Source: Halomonas shengliensis
Lineage (GTDB): Bacteria; Pseudomonadota; Gammaproteobacteria; Pseudomonadales; Halomonadaceae
DNA: 64,000 nucleotides
Direction: 5' to 3'
NCBI RefSeq assembly: GCF_900104135.1
Contig: NZ_FNIV01000010.1
Span: 1-64,000 of the forward strand
Notes under the pieces: generated by a model
The model's input: only the letters and a program-made list of their open reading frames with translations
Database searches by the model: none
Told to the model about the DNA's origin: nothing
Made by a program: the position numbers and the translations under genes
Shown here: piece after piece, positions 23,158-30,677 of the stretch
Numbering within the stretch: the first letter of the stretch is position 1
How the letters are laid out: each line of letters opens with the position of its first letter

Positions 23158-23187
23158 AGGATAGGTTTACGTTAACGTAAAGTGCAG
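23158..23187 (-). promoter_or_regulatory. liu operon promoter with LiuR-type operator
   Basis: On the minus strand, a -35-like CTGCAC (23182-23187) and a -10-like TATCCT (23158-23163) are 18 bases apart. The spacer contains the perfect 16-base palindrome TTTACGTTAACGTAAA (23166-23181). An operator between -35 and -10 is typical of MerR-family regulators, and the sequence fits the motif known for LiuR, the MerR-type regulator of leucine/isovalerate genes in proteobacteria. The liuR gene itself is not in this window. Confidence 0.8.
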
Positions 23188-23253
23188 CTGGCGCCGTGTT
23201 CGACGAATGGTGTAGAGGCTAAGGGCGGAGGGCGAGGCAGGCCCGGCGAGACC

Positions 23254-23281
23254 AAAAAAGGGGCGGCCCGATGGTCGCCCC
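23254..23281 (-). terminator. Intrinsic terminator of tupA
   Basis: Read on the minus strand, GGGGCG and CGCCCC pair around a 10-base loop and are followed directly by TTTTTT. It begins 25 bases after the tupA stop, a classical Rho-independent terminator that closes the tup operon. Confidence 0.85.
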
Positions 23282-23305
23282 AAGTGAGGAGAGGGTGGGA
23301 AAGGG

Positions 23306-24142
23306 TTATTCGGCGTTGGGGAAGAACAGCTGCTGGCCGTTCACGGTGAAGTCACCGATGGCCTGCTGGCCTTCCGCAGAGAGCAGCCACTGGTGCCACT
23401 GCTCGGCCAGATCGTGCTTGAGGTGCGGGTGGCGCTCCTCGGAGATCAGGAGGCTGCCGTACTGGTTGAAGAGGGCCTCGTCGCCCTCGAACAGCAGCTC
23501 TAGGTTCTGGGGGTTCTCGAAGGCCACCCAGGTGGCGCGGTCGCTCATCACGTAGGCGTCCATGCCGGCGGCGGTGTTGAGGGTGGGGCCCATGCCGCTG
23601 CCGAGTTCGCGGTACCACTCGCCGCCCGGCTCGACGCCGGCGGCCTCCCACAGGCGCAGCTCGGCGCGGTTGGTGCCGCTGTCGTCACCGCGGGAGGCGA
23701 AGGGCGCCTCGGCCTCGGCGATCAGCTGCAGCGCCTCGGCGACGGTCTCGGCATCCGCGATGCCGGCCGGGTCGCCGCCGGGGCCGATAATCACGAAGTC
23801 GTTGTACATGACGTTGGCGCGCTCGGTGCCGTAGCCCTCCTCGACGAAGCGCTCCTCGCCGGCGGTGTCGTGGACCAGCAGGCTGTCGGCATCGCCGCGG
23901 CGGGCGATCTCGAAGGCCTGGCCGGTGCCCACGGCCACCACGCGCACCTCGATGCCGGTCTTGTCGGTGAACTGCGGGATGATGGCGTCGAACAGTCCCG
24001 AGTTCTCGGTGGAGGTGGTGGAGGCCAGGGTGATGTACTTCTCGCCATCCTCACTCTCGCTGCCCTGGGCGTGGGCCTGGGCGGCCATCGAGAGCCCCAG
24101 GATGCCGATGGCGGTGAGGGCGATGCGTGTCTTGTGGTGCAT
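23306..24142 (-). CDS. tupA: Tungstate ABC transporter, substrate-binding protein
   Basis: The 278-residue periplasmic protein has a Sec signal peptide (MHHKTRIALTAIGILGLSMA, cleavage after AQAHAQG-like residues) and then ITLASTTSTENSGLFDAI. The TTS motif after the first strand is characteristic of tungstate-binding TupA. Further family marks are VRVVAVGTGQAFEIARRGDA and MYNDFVIIGP. The ATG at 24142 has AAGGAAG upstream; an in-frame ATG at 24169 would bury the signal peptide. It is the last gene of tupB-tupC-tupA and follows tupC by 56 bases. Confidence 0.93.
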   Translation of the reverse strand: MHHKTRIALTAIGILGLSMAAQAHAQGSESEDGEKYITLASTTSTENSGLFDAIIPQFTDKTGIEVRVVAVGTGQAFEIARRGDADSLLVHDTAGEERFVEEGYGTERANVMYNDFVIIGPGGDPAGIADAETVAEALQLIAEAEAPFASRGDDSGTNRAELRLWEAAGVEPGGEWYRELGSGMGPTLNTAAGMDAYVMSDRATWVAFENPQNLELLFEGDEALFNQYGSLLISEERHPHLKHDLAEQWHQWLLSAEGQQAIGDFTVNGQQLFFPNAE

Positions 24143-24198
24143 GGTCGCTTCCTTGTTATGACGGGACATGGAGTGCCGGTGGGATTCGGAGCGCCGGG

Positions 24199-24924
24199 CT
24201 AGAGCACCAGCTCTCCGCGGATGAAGGCCCGCGCCTCCCTCGAGGCGGGGGCCGTGAAGAAGGTGGCGGCGTCGCCGTGCTCGATCAGCCGCCCGGCGTT
24301 GAGGAACAGCACCTCGTCCGCCAGGCGCCGGGCCTGGTGCAGGTCGTGGCTGCTCATCAGGATGCGCGTGCCGCGGCGATGGAACTCTTGCACCGCATCC
24401 TCCACCGCCTGGATGGCGGCGGGGTCCAGCGCCGAGGTGGGCTCGTCGAGGAACAGCACCTCGGGGTCGAGCAGCCAGGCCCGGGCCAGCGCCAGGCGTT
24501 GCTGTTCGCCGCCGGAGAGCACCCGTGCCGGGCGTTTCTCCAGCGCCGCCAGGCCGAAGCGCTCCAGCGCCTCGCGGGCGCGGGTGCGTCGCTCGGGGCG
24601 TGGCGTGCCGTTCACCGCCAGGGCGTAGGTGAGGTTGGCCAGCGCCGAGCGCTTGAGCAGCACCGGGCGCTGGAACACCATCGCCTGGCGCGGGGTGCGC
24701 CCCTGCCAGTCCACCCGGCCCGCCGAGGGGGCCAGCAGGCCGTGGGCCAGGCGCATCAGCAGGCTCTTGCCGGCGCCGTTGGGCCCCATCACCAGGGTGC
24801 GTCGGCAGCCGGTGAGGCGCAGGTCCAGCGGGCCCAGCAGGCGCTGGCCACGGTGGGTGAAGGTGACGCCCTGCAGCTCGAGCGGCGGTGTCCCGGTGAG
24901 GGTCGGGGTGGCCATGTCGTTCAT
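24199..24924 (-). CDS. tupC: Tungstate ABC transporter, ATP-binding protein
   Basis: The 241-residue ATPase has Walker A GPNGAGKS (about residue 48), signature LSGGEQQRLALARAW and Walker B VLFLDEPTSALD. It powers tungstate import with TupA and TupB. Its ATG overlaps the tupB stop by four bases. A second in-frame ATG three codons later (24915) is possible. Confidence 0.92.
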   Translation of the reverse strand: MNDMATPTLTGTPPLELQGVTFTHRGQRLLGPLDLRLTGCRRTLVMGPNGAGKSLLMRLAHGLLAPSAGRVDWQGRTPRQAMVFQRPVLLKRSALANLTYALAVNGTPRPERRTRAREALERFGLAALEKRPARVLSGGEQQRLALARAWLLDPEVLFLDEPTSALDPAAIQAVEDAVQEFHRRGTRILMSSHDLHQARRLADEVLFLNAGRLIEHGDAATFFTAPASREARAFIRGELVL

Positions 24925-25625
24925 CCCAGCCTCCTCCGCGATGTCTCGCCCACCAGGTAGGCGCCGGCGTTGACCAGCGCCACCAGCCCCAGCAGCACGA
25001 TGCCCAGCCCCAGCGCCAGCGGCAGGTCGCCCTTGCTGGTCTCCAGCACGATGGCGGTGGTCATCACCCGGGTGACGCCGTCGATGTTGCCGCCCACGAT
25101 CATCACCGCCCCCACCTCGGCGCTGGCGCGCCCGAAGCCGGCGAGCACCACCGTGACCAGCCCCAGGCGGGCGTCCCACAGCAGGGTGGGGATCATGCGT
25201 AGCCGTGAGAGCCCCAGGGAGGTGAGCTGCTCTCGATACTCGTGATGCAGCTCCTCTACCTGCTGGCGCGCCAGGGCGGCGATGATCGGCAGCACCAGTA
25301 CCACCTGGGCCACCACCATGGCGGTGGGGGTGAAGAGCAGCCCCAGCTCGCCCAGCGGCCCGGCGCGGGAGAGGAGCAGGTAGACACACAGCCCCGCCAC
25401 CACCGGCGGCAGGCCCATCAGGGCGTTGAGGGCCACCACCACGGCGCCGTGGCCGGGGAAGCGCCACAGCGCCAGCGCCGCGCCGAGCGGCAGGCCCACC
25501 AGGGTGGCGATCGCCACGGCGGTCAGCGATACCCGCAGCGACAGGGCCACGATGCCCAGCAGGTCGGGATCGAGGCCGAGGATCAGGTCGAGGGCGGTGG
25601 CGAAGGCGCCGGCGTCGCTGGCCAT
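24921..25625 (-). CDS. tupB: Tungstate ABC transporter, permease
   Basis: The 234-residue inner-membrane protein has about five to six helices and the binding-protein-dependent permease loop in the form EEYREQ-like...LGLSRLR, followed by GFGRASAEVGAVMIVGGNID, the TupB/ModB-type signature. The ATG at 25625 was chosen because GGAGA precedes it; an ATG at 25637 is in frame but has no ribosome-binding site. It is the first gene of the operon. Confidence 0.92.
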   Translation of the reverse strand: MASDAGAFATALDLILGLDPDLLGIVALSLRVSLTAVAIATLVGLPLGAALALWRFPGHGAVVVALNALMGLPPVVAGLCVYLLLSRAGPLGELGLLFTPTAMVVAQVVLVLPIIAALARQQVEELHHEYREQLTSLGLSRLRMIPTLLWDARLGLVTVVLAGFGRASAEVGAVMIVGGNIDGVTRVMTTAIVLETSKGDLPLALGLGIVLLGLVALVNAGAYLVGETSRRRLG

Positions 25626-25750
25626 GGGGGTCTCCATCAGTTAACTGGCATCTTGTGCGTTACCAAGGCAGACTTCATCCAACGATGGAATTCATGCAGC
25701 CATATGCCACTGAATGCACCTTCGGTCGCTATTTCCCTTGAGGAGTCGCC

Positions 25751-26629
25751 GTGCACGCCTACCTGACCACCGCCGAGGTGGCCGACTACCTGCGCCTCAA
25801 GGAGCGCAAGGTCTACGATCTGGTTCGCCAGGGGGAGCTTCCCTGCGTGCGGGTGACCGGCAAGCTGCTGTTCCCGCGCCAGAGCATCGACCTGTGGCTG
25901 ATGAACCATCTGGAAGGTGATCAGGCCTCGGCACGCCCGGTGCCGGTGGTGCTGGCCGGCAGCCAAGACCCGCTGCTGGAGTGGGCGGTGCGCGAGAGCG
26001 GCTCCGAACTGGCGCTACTCTGCCAGGGCAGCGGCGATGGCGTGCGCCGCCTGCTGGCCGGCCAGGCCATGCTGGCCGGGCTGCACCTGCTGGACGACGA
26101 GACCGGCCGCTACAACGAACCGGCCCGCCTGGGGCTCGCCGGGATGCGTGACCTGGTGCTGGTGCGCTGGGCGATACGGCGTCAGGGCCTGCTGCTGGCG
26201 CCGGGCAATCCGCTGGGCATCCGGCGCCTGGCGGACCTGGCGCGCCCCGGGGTGCGCGTCGCCCACCGCCAGCCCGATGCCGGGGCGAGCCGGCTGCTGG
26301 AGTGGCTGCTCTCCCGGGCCGGCCTGCCCGCGGAGCGCCTCGACTGGGCGCCGCATCCCGCGCTTTCCGAGGACGACCTGGCCCTGGCGGTGCGCCAGGG
26401 CGAGGCGGATGCGGGCGTGGGGGTGGAGGCGGCGGCCCGGCGCCAGGGGCTCGACTTCCTGCCCCTGCATGAGGAGTGCTTCGACCTCGCCCTGCGCCGG
26501 CGCAGCTATTTCGAGCCGCCGGTGCAGCGGCTGCTCGCCTTCGCCCGCGAGCCCCGCTTCATCGAGCGCGCCGAGGCACTGGGCGGCTACGACCTCCAGG
26601 AACTGGGCCGGGTGGTCTATAACGCCTGA
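25751..26629 (+). CDS. Transcriptional regulator: excisionase-type HTH fused to substrate-binding-protein-like domain
   Basis: The 292-residue protein begins with a MerR/excisionase-type winged helix (LTTAEVADYLRLKERKVYDL, ending SIDLWL), then a domain of about 220 residues resembling a periplasmic binding protein without signal peptide (PVVLAGSQDPLLEWAV at the first strand; LLLAPGNPLGIRRLADLA; DAGASRLLEWLL). Proteins of this plan sense oxyanions or molybdenum/tungsten cofactors in some bacteria. The gene is divergent from tupB, 113 bases apart, so the obvious guess is control of tungstate uptake by intracellular tungstate. GTG start at 25751 with AGGAG ten bases upstream. Confidence 0.83.
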   Translation: MHAYLTTAEVADYLRLKERKVYDLVRQGELPCVRVTGKLLFPRQSIDLWLMNHLEGDQASARPVPVVLAGSQDPLLEWAVRESGSELALLCQGSGDGVRRLLAGQAMLAGLHLLDDETGRYNEPARLGLAGMRDLVLVRWAIRRQGLLLAPGNPLGIRRLADLARPGVRVAHRQPDAGASRLLEWLLSRAGLPAERLDWAPHPALSEDDLALAVRQGEADAGVGVEAAARRQGLDFLPLHEECFDLALRRRSYFEPPVQRLLAFAREPRFIERAEALGGYDLQELGRVVYNA

Positions 26630-26851
26630 CACAGATACGGACACGGACCTCGGGCCGGGTGCGGCCGATGCAAGACGATCCGCCGGGATGTTGCCTGCTT
26701 TTCATTTGACCCAGGTGCATAGAGAGCCACGCTCAAGTGAGACCCAGCGCTACGGATCGGGATGCCATGGCAGGCAAGGCGTGAAGGGAAGGTGACGCGA
26801 AGGAGAACCCCACCCTGATCAGCATGGCGCCGATGGGTCGGGAGGTGTGAG

Positions 26852-27229
26852 ATGAGTGATACAACCCTGTACCAGCGCCTGGGCGGCGACAGCGGCATCG
26901 CCGCCCTGGTGGAAGACATCGTCGAGGCGCATCTGCAGAACCCAGCCATCCAGGCCCGCTACCTGCCGGCCAAGGACGACCCGGCCCACTTCGAGGAGCT
27001 GAAGGGACACCTGCGCGACTTCCTCTCCGCCGGCAGCGGCGGCCCGGCGACCTACCGCGGCAGGAACATGCTGGAGGCGCACCGTGGCATGAACGTCAAC
27101 GAGGTTGAATACATGGCCGTGCTCGACGATATCCAGCGCGTGCTGGAGCGCCATGGCGTGGACGAGCCGACCCGCCAGGAGATGCTCGGCATCACCTACT
27201 CGCTCAAGGACGAGATCCTGCACGTCTGA
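26852..27229 (+). CDS. Truncated haemoglobin, group I (TrHbN-like)
   Basis: The 125-residue globin begins TTLYQRLGGDSGIAALVED, the usual group I start. The proximal heme-ligand histidine is probably H77 in EAHRGMNVNEVEYMAVLDD. A Tyr/Phe at B10 and distal residues cannot be assigned safely. Such proteins bind O2 and often detoxify nitric oxide. It has a strong GGGAGG upstream. The 222-base gap before it contains no gene and I see no clear operator in it. It converges on the NYN gene across a shared hairpin. Confidence 0.9.
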   Translation: MSDTTLYQRLGGDSGIAALVEDIVEAHLQNPAIQARYLPAKDDPAHFEELKGHLRDFLSAGSGGPATYRGRNMLEAHRGMNVNEVEYMAVLDDIQRVLERHGVDEPTRQEMLGITYSLKDEILHV

Positions 27230-27249
27230 CGAAGCTGACGTGCGCCGCG

Positions 27250-27275
27250 TGCCCGGCGCCTCAGGGCGTCGGGCA
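27250..27275. terminator. Hairpin between convergent trHb and NYN genes
   Basis: An 11-bp stem (TGCCCGGCGCC with one G-U pair) around a 4-base loop lies between the two convergent stops. It probably terminates both, although T-runs are lacking. Confidence 0.55.
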
Positions 27276-27278
27276 TCC

Positions 27279-27752
27279 CTACATCAGCAGGTCGCCCTCC
27301 AGGGGCACGAAGCGCGTGGCCGACTGGATCAGGGCGCTGGCGGTGAGGGCGGGCACCCCATAGACCTCGACCTCCACGCCATGCTCCTGGCGCAGGGCGT
27401 CCGCCAGCAGCGCGAAGTCTCCGTCGCCGGAGGCAAGCACCACCACGTCGACGTCGTCGGCATGCTTCACCGCGTCCAGGGTGATGCCCACGTCCCAGTC
27501 GCCCTTGGCCGAGCCGTCGGCCCGCTGGATGAAGGGCTTGAGCCTCACCTCGAAGCCGATCCCGCGCAGGATGTTCTGGAACTGGCGCTGCTTCGCGTCG
27601 CCGCGATCGATGGCATAGGCCAGCGCCTTGACCACCCGGCGATCCCGGGTGGCCCGGGCCCACAGGGCGTTGTAGTCGATATGGCGCCCATAGGCGTGGC
27701 GCGCGGTGTAGTAGAGGTTCTGCACATCCACCAGCAGCAGTACGCTCTGCAT
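27279..27752 (-). CDS. NYN (LabA/DUF88, PIN-like) domain protein, putative RNase
   Basis: The 157-residue protein is a single NYN domain. The acidic metal-binding positions typical of the fold are present: LLVDVQNLYY at the N-terminus, KGDWDVGITLDAV in the middle and VLASGDGDFALLADAL. NYN domains are PIN-like nucleases, many acting on RNA. The ATG at 27752 begins the first strand exactly; the open frame extends upstream without domain character. It lies 47 bases downstream of the small membrane peptide gene on the same strand and could be the last gene of the MFS transcript. Confidence 0.85.
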   Translation of the reverse strand: MQSVLLLVDVQNLYYTARHAYGRHIDYNALWARATRDRRVVKALAYAIDRGDAKQRQFQNILRGIGFEVRLKPFIQRADGSAKGDWDVGITLDAVKHADDVDVVVLASGDGDFALLADALRQEHGVEVEVYGVPALTASALIQSATRFVPLEGDLLM

Positions 27753-27799
27753 GACGGGACTCTCTTGGCAGGAGGGTGGCAGCGGGACGGGCCTGGCGG

Positions 27800-27925
27800 T
27801 CAGCACAGGCGGCTGCCGAGCAGCAGCAGGGCGCCGTCGAGACGGTGCCAGCCCCACCATACCAGCGCCAGGGCGGCGGCGGTGACCAGCGCCGCGGTCA
27901 GGCGCAGGGCCAGTCGACGGCTCAT
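27800..27925 (-). CDS. Small membrane peptide (41 aa) coupled to MFS gene
   Basis: The ATG of this 41-codon gene overlaps the MFS stop in the form ATGA. The peptide starts with a basic cap (MSRRLALR), continues with a hydrophobic stretch of about 18 residues (LTAALVTAAALALVWWGW), and ends with a second short hydrophobic stretch and a final cysteine. One membrane span with a positive N-terminus in the cytoplasm is likely. I recognise no family. The coupling and the amphipathic design support a real gene, perhaps an accessory subunit of the carrier. Confidence 0.55.
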   Translation of the reverse strand: MSRRLALRLTAALVTAAALALVWWGWHRLDGALLLLGSRLC

Positions 27926-29130
27926 GCCTGCGCCTCCCGGGGCACGCCGCGCGTCACCGGGGCCTCGCTGATCCACCAGTGCAGCGCGGCGGCCACCACC
28001 CCGAGCAGGATGGCGAGCTTCCAGACCACGTCGTAGTCGCCCTGCAGGTCGTAGAGCAGCCCGCCCAGCCAGACCCCCATGAAGGAGCCGAGCTGGTGGA
28101 AGAGGAAGACGATGCCACCCAGCATGGAGAGGTGCTGCACGCCGAACACCGAGGCGACGATGCCGTTGGTGAGCGGCACCGTGGAGAGCCACAGCAGGCC
28201 CATGGCGATGCCGAATATATAGGTGCTGGCGGGGCTCAGCGGTGCCATCAGGAAGAGGCTGATGACCAGCGCCCGGGTGAGGTAGATGCCGCTCAGTAGT
28301 CGGGGCTTGGCATAGCGGCCACCCAGCCAGCCGGCGGTATAGGTGCCGGCGATGTTGAACAGGCCGATCAGCGCCAGGGTGGTGCTGCCCACCTGGACGG
28401 CGATGCCGTTGTCGTAGAGGTAGCCCGGCAGGTGCACGCCGATGAACACCACCTGGAAGCCGCACACGAAGAAGCCCAGGCAGAGCAGCCAGAAGCCGCG
28501 ATGATTGGCGGCCTCGTTGAGCGCCGCCCCCAGGCTGATGTCGCTGGCGGCCTTGGCCGAGGGGCGGTCGCGCAGCATCAGCCCCAGCGGCAGCATCAGG
28601 GCGCCGATGGCGGCCATGGCGAGCAGCGCCGCCGACCAGCCGAGCCACTCCAGCAGCCCCAGGGTGCCGGGCAGCATGGCGAACTGGCCGAAGGAGCCGG
28701 CGGCGCTGACGATGCCCATGGCCATGCTGCGCTTCTCCGGGGCCACGGCGCGGCCCACCGCACCCAGCACCACCGAGAAGGTGGTGCCGGAGAGCCCCAG
28801 GCCGATCAGCACCCCGGCGGAGAGCGTCATGCCCAGCGCCGACTCCGAGAGCCCCATGAACAGCAGTCCCAGCGCGTAGAGCGCCCCCCCGGCCACCACC
28901 ACCCGGGCAGCGCCGAAGCGGTCCGCGAGGGCGCCGGCGAAGGGCTGGGAGAGGCCCCACAGCAGGTTCTGGATGGCCAGGGCGAAGGCGAAGACCCCGC
29001 GGCCCCAGCCGAGCTCGGCACTCATGGGCTCAAGGAAGAGCCCGAAGCCGTGGCGCAGGCCCATGGCCAGGGTCACCACCAGGCTGCCGAGCACGAGGAT
29101 CATCAGGGAGTGGCGGCGCAGTGAATCCAT
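27922..29130 (-). CDS. MFS transporter
   Basis: The 402-residue protein has twelve predicted membrane helices. The segment RFGAARVVVAGGALYALGLL contains the loop 2-3 type basic motif after ADRFG. It begins MDSLRRHSLMILVLGSLVVT, and the ATG at 29130 is preceded by GGAACG; upstream in-frame starts lack membrane-protein character. Substrate unknown; the sequence looks like the monocarboxylate/oxalate-type (OFA-like) branch, with GLRHGFGLFLEPM early on, but this is tentative. Confidence 0.85.
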   Translation of the reverse strand: MDSLRRHSLMILVLGSLVVTLAMGLRHGFGLFLEPMSAELGWGRGVFAFALAIQNLLWGLSQPFAGALADRFGAARVVVAGGALYALGLLFMGLSESALGMTLSAGVLIGLGLSGTTFSVVLGAVGRAVAPEKRSMAMGIVSAAGSFGQFAMLPGTLGLLEWLGWSAALLAMAAIGALMLPLGLMLRDRPSAKAASDISLGAALNEAANHRGFWLLCLGFFVCGFQVVFIGVHLPGYLYDNGIAVQVGSTTLALIGLFNIAGTYTAGWLGGRYAKPRLLSGIYLTRALVISLFLMAPLSPASTYIFGIAMGLLWLSTVPLTNGIVASVFGVQHLSMLGGIVFLFHQLGSFMGVWLGGLLYDLQGDYDVVWKLAILLGVVAAALHWWISEAPVTRGVPREAQA

Positions 29131-29330
29131 CGTCGTTCCGTTCTTGTGGGGGTAAGTGGCAGCCATGGGTGCGGTTTGCAGGCTAATAGGTGCCACTATC
29201 GCCCGATGCCGACTGGCTGGCTAGCGTCTCTTTATGGCGACAGCGGCGTCGCCGACGCGCCACATGTGCCGAGGTTGCCGGCTTGGCTAGAATGCGCGGC
29301 GTCACGCCACACCACGATCAAGGAGGATTC

Positions 29331-29522
29331 ATGTCCCGGCGCGCGTTTCTCCCCTTTGCCCTCGTCCTCGCGGCGACCATGCTGACCGGCTGCAGCTATA
29401 CCCCGGCCCGCATCGACCCCGAGCCGCTGATCGTCATCGGCGACGATCGCGGTGGCTATCATTCCCGCTCCCACGGCGGCTACTTCTGCCCGCCGGGCCA
29501 GGCCAAGAAGGGGCGCTGCTGA
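29331..29522 (+). CDS. Small lipoprotein (63 aa)
   Basis: The product has a lipoprotein signal peptide MSRRAFLPFALVLAATMLTG followed by the lipidated cysteine (lipobox LTGC). The mature part of about 40 residues is rich in glycine, histidine and arginine (GGYHSRSHGGYFCPPGQAKK) and ends in cysteine. AAGGAGG lies 7 bases before the ATG. A TAGAAT box at 29288-29293 could be its -10. Function unknown; it converges on mrpG with only 8 bases between stops. Confidence 0.78.
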   Translation: MSRRAFLPFALVLAATMLTGCSYTPARIDPEPLIVIGDDRGGYHSRSHGGYFCPPGQAKKGRC

Positions 29523-29530
29523 GGGCGCCT

Positions 29531-29908
29531 TCACCCATCGCCATGGCCACCTTCCCCCGGTGGCCGATCCCCGGGCAGGTGGCGGGTGCCGGCCACGCCC
29601 GGCAGTCGCCGACGCAGGGCGGCCTTGCCCATCATGTGGGCGCTGACCGGGGCGGTGGCGAACAGGAAGATCGTCACCAGCGCCTCCTGCACCGAGATGC
29701 CGTCCTGCTGATAGCTGAAGGTGAGCAGCGAGCCGATCAGGGTGCAGCCGACCCCCAGGGTGCTGGCCTTGGTGGGACCGTGCAGGCGGGTGTAGAAGTC
29801 GGGCAGCTTGGCCAGGCCCCAGGAGCCGATCAGCGCCACCAGGGCGCCGAACAGCAGGAACAGGGCGACCACGAGCTGCAGCAGCCACGGCATGTCGATG
29901 CTGGTCAT
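29531..29908 (-). CDS. mrpG: Mrp Na+/H+ antiporter subunit G
   Basis: The 125-residue protein has three membrane helices and the MrpG signature LPDFYTRLHGPTKASTLGVG. It is the last subunit gene of the operon and its start overlaps the mrpF stop (ATGA). The C-terminal about 25 residues are polar and cytoplasmic or periplasmic. Confidence 0.93.
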   Translation of the reverse strand: MTSIDMPWLLQLVVALFLLFGALVALIGSWGLAKLPDFYTRLHGPTKASTLGVGCTLIGSLLTFSYQQDGISVQEALVTIFLFATAPVSAHMMGKAALRRRLPGVAGTRHLPGDRPPGEGGHGDG

Positions 29909-30174
29909 TCGATGACGTCCCCCCGCAGCAGGTACTTGCTCATGGCCACGGTGCCGACGAAGCCCATCAGGGCGATCAGCAGGGCCAGCTCGAAGAGCAC
30001 GCCGAGCCCCATGCGCAGGTCGGCCAGCACGATCAGCGCGATGCTGTTGATCATCAGGGTGTCCAGCGCCAGGATCCGGTCGACGATGTCCGGGCCCACG
30101 GCCAGCCGGTAGAGGTTGAGCAGGGCGGCGACGGCGAACAGCGCCATCGCGACGGGTATCACCACGGCGATCAT
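29905..30174 (-). CDS. mrpF: Mrp Na+/H+ antiporter subunit F
   Basis: The 89-residue protein has three membrane helices and the MrpF motif NLYRLAVGPDIVDRILALDT. It is part of the membrane complex that exchanges cytoplasmic Na+ for H+. Overlaps of four bases join it to mrpE and mrpG. Confidence 0.93.
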   Translation of the reverse strand: MIAVVIPVAMALFAVAALLNLYRLAVGPDIVDRILALDTLMINSIALIVLADLRMGLGVLFELALLIALMGFVGTVAMSKYLLRGDVIE

Positions 30175-30677
30175 CGAAAGATCTCCTCGAGCGGCTTCTC
30201 GTAGCGTTCACGGATGGCGGCGATGGCCTCGGCCTCGTCCTCCAGGTGCAGGGCGTGCACCAGCAGGGTATTGGCCTTCGCGTCATGGTGGAGCGACACG
30301 GTGCCCGGCGTCAGCGAGATGGTGCTGGCCAGGATGGTGATGGCGAAGTCGTCCTCCAGGGCGAGCGGATAGGTGAAGAAGCCCGGCTTCAGGTGGCGGG
30401 CAGGGCGCAGGATGCGCAGCGCCACCACCAGGTTGGAGCGCAGGATGTCCACCAGCAGCACCAGCAGGTAGCGCAGCAGCGGCAGGGGGCGACGGATCCT
30501 CGCCTCCTCGGGCCAGAAGCCGTGGGTCACGAAGGGAATGGCCACCCCCAGGGCGAGGCCCAGCAGGGCATGGGCCACGCTGACCTCGTTGACCATCAGC
30601 AGCCACAGCAGCGCCAGGAAGACCGAGAACAGCGGGTGCGGCAGCCAGTGTAGCCAGCGGCGGGCGGATGGCGTCAT
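30171..30677 (-). CDS. mrpE: Mrp Na+/H+ antiporter subunit E
   Basis: The 168-residue protein has two N-terminal membrane helices and a cytoplasmic part with the MrpE segments LVDILRSNLVVALRIL and ASTISLTPGTVSL. The ATG at 30677 overlaps the mrpD stop by four bases. Confidence 0.92.
   Translation of the reverse strand: MTPSARRWLHWLPHPLFSVFLALLWLLMVNEVSVAHALLGLALGVAIPFVTHGFWPEEARIRRPLPLLRYLLVLLVDILRSNLVVALRILRPARHLKPGFFTYPLALEDDFAITILASTISLTPGTVSLHHDAKANTLLVHALHLEDEAEAIAAIRERYEKPLEEIFR

Noticed and set aside
26630..26851. A promoter or NsrR-type operator upstream of the truncated haemoglobin
   Set aside because: TTGACC-like and TAGAGA-like boxes are present but at wrong spacing, and no palindrome of the NsrR type is visible.
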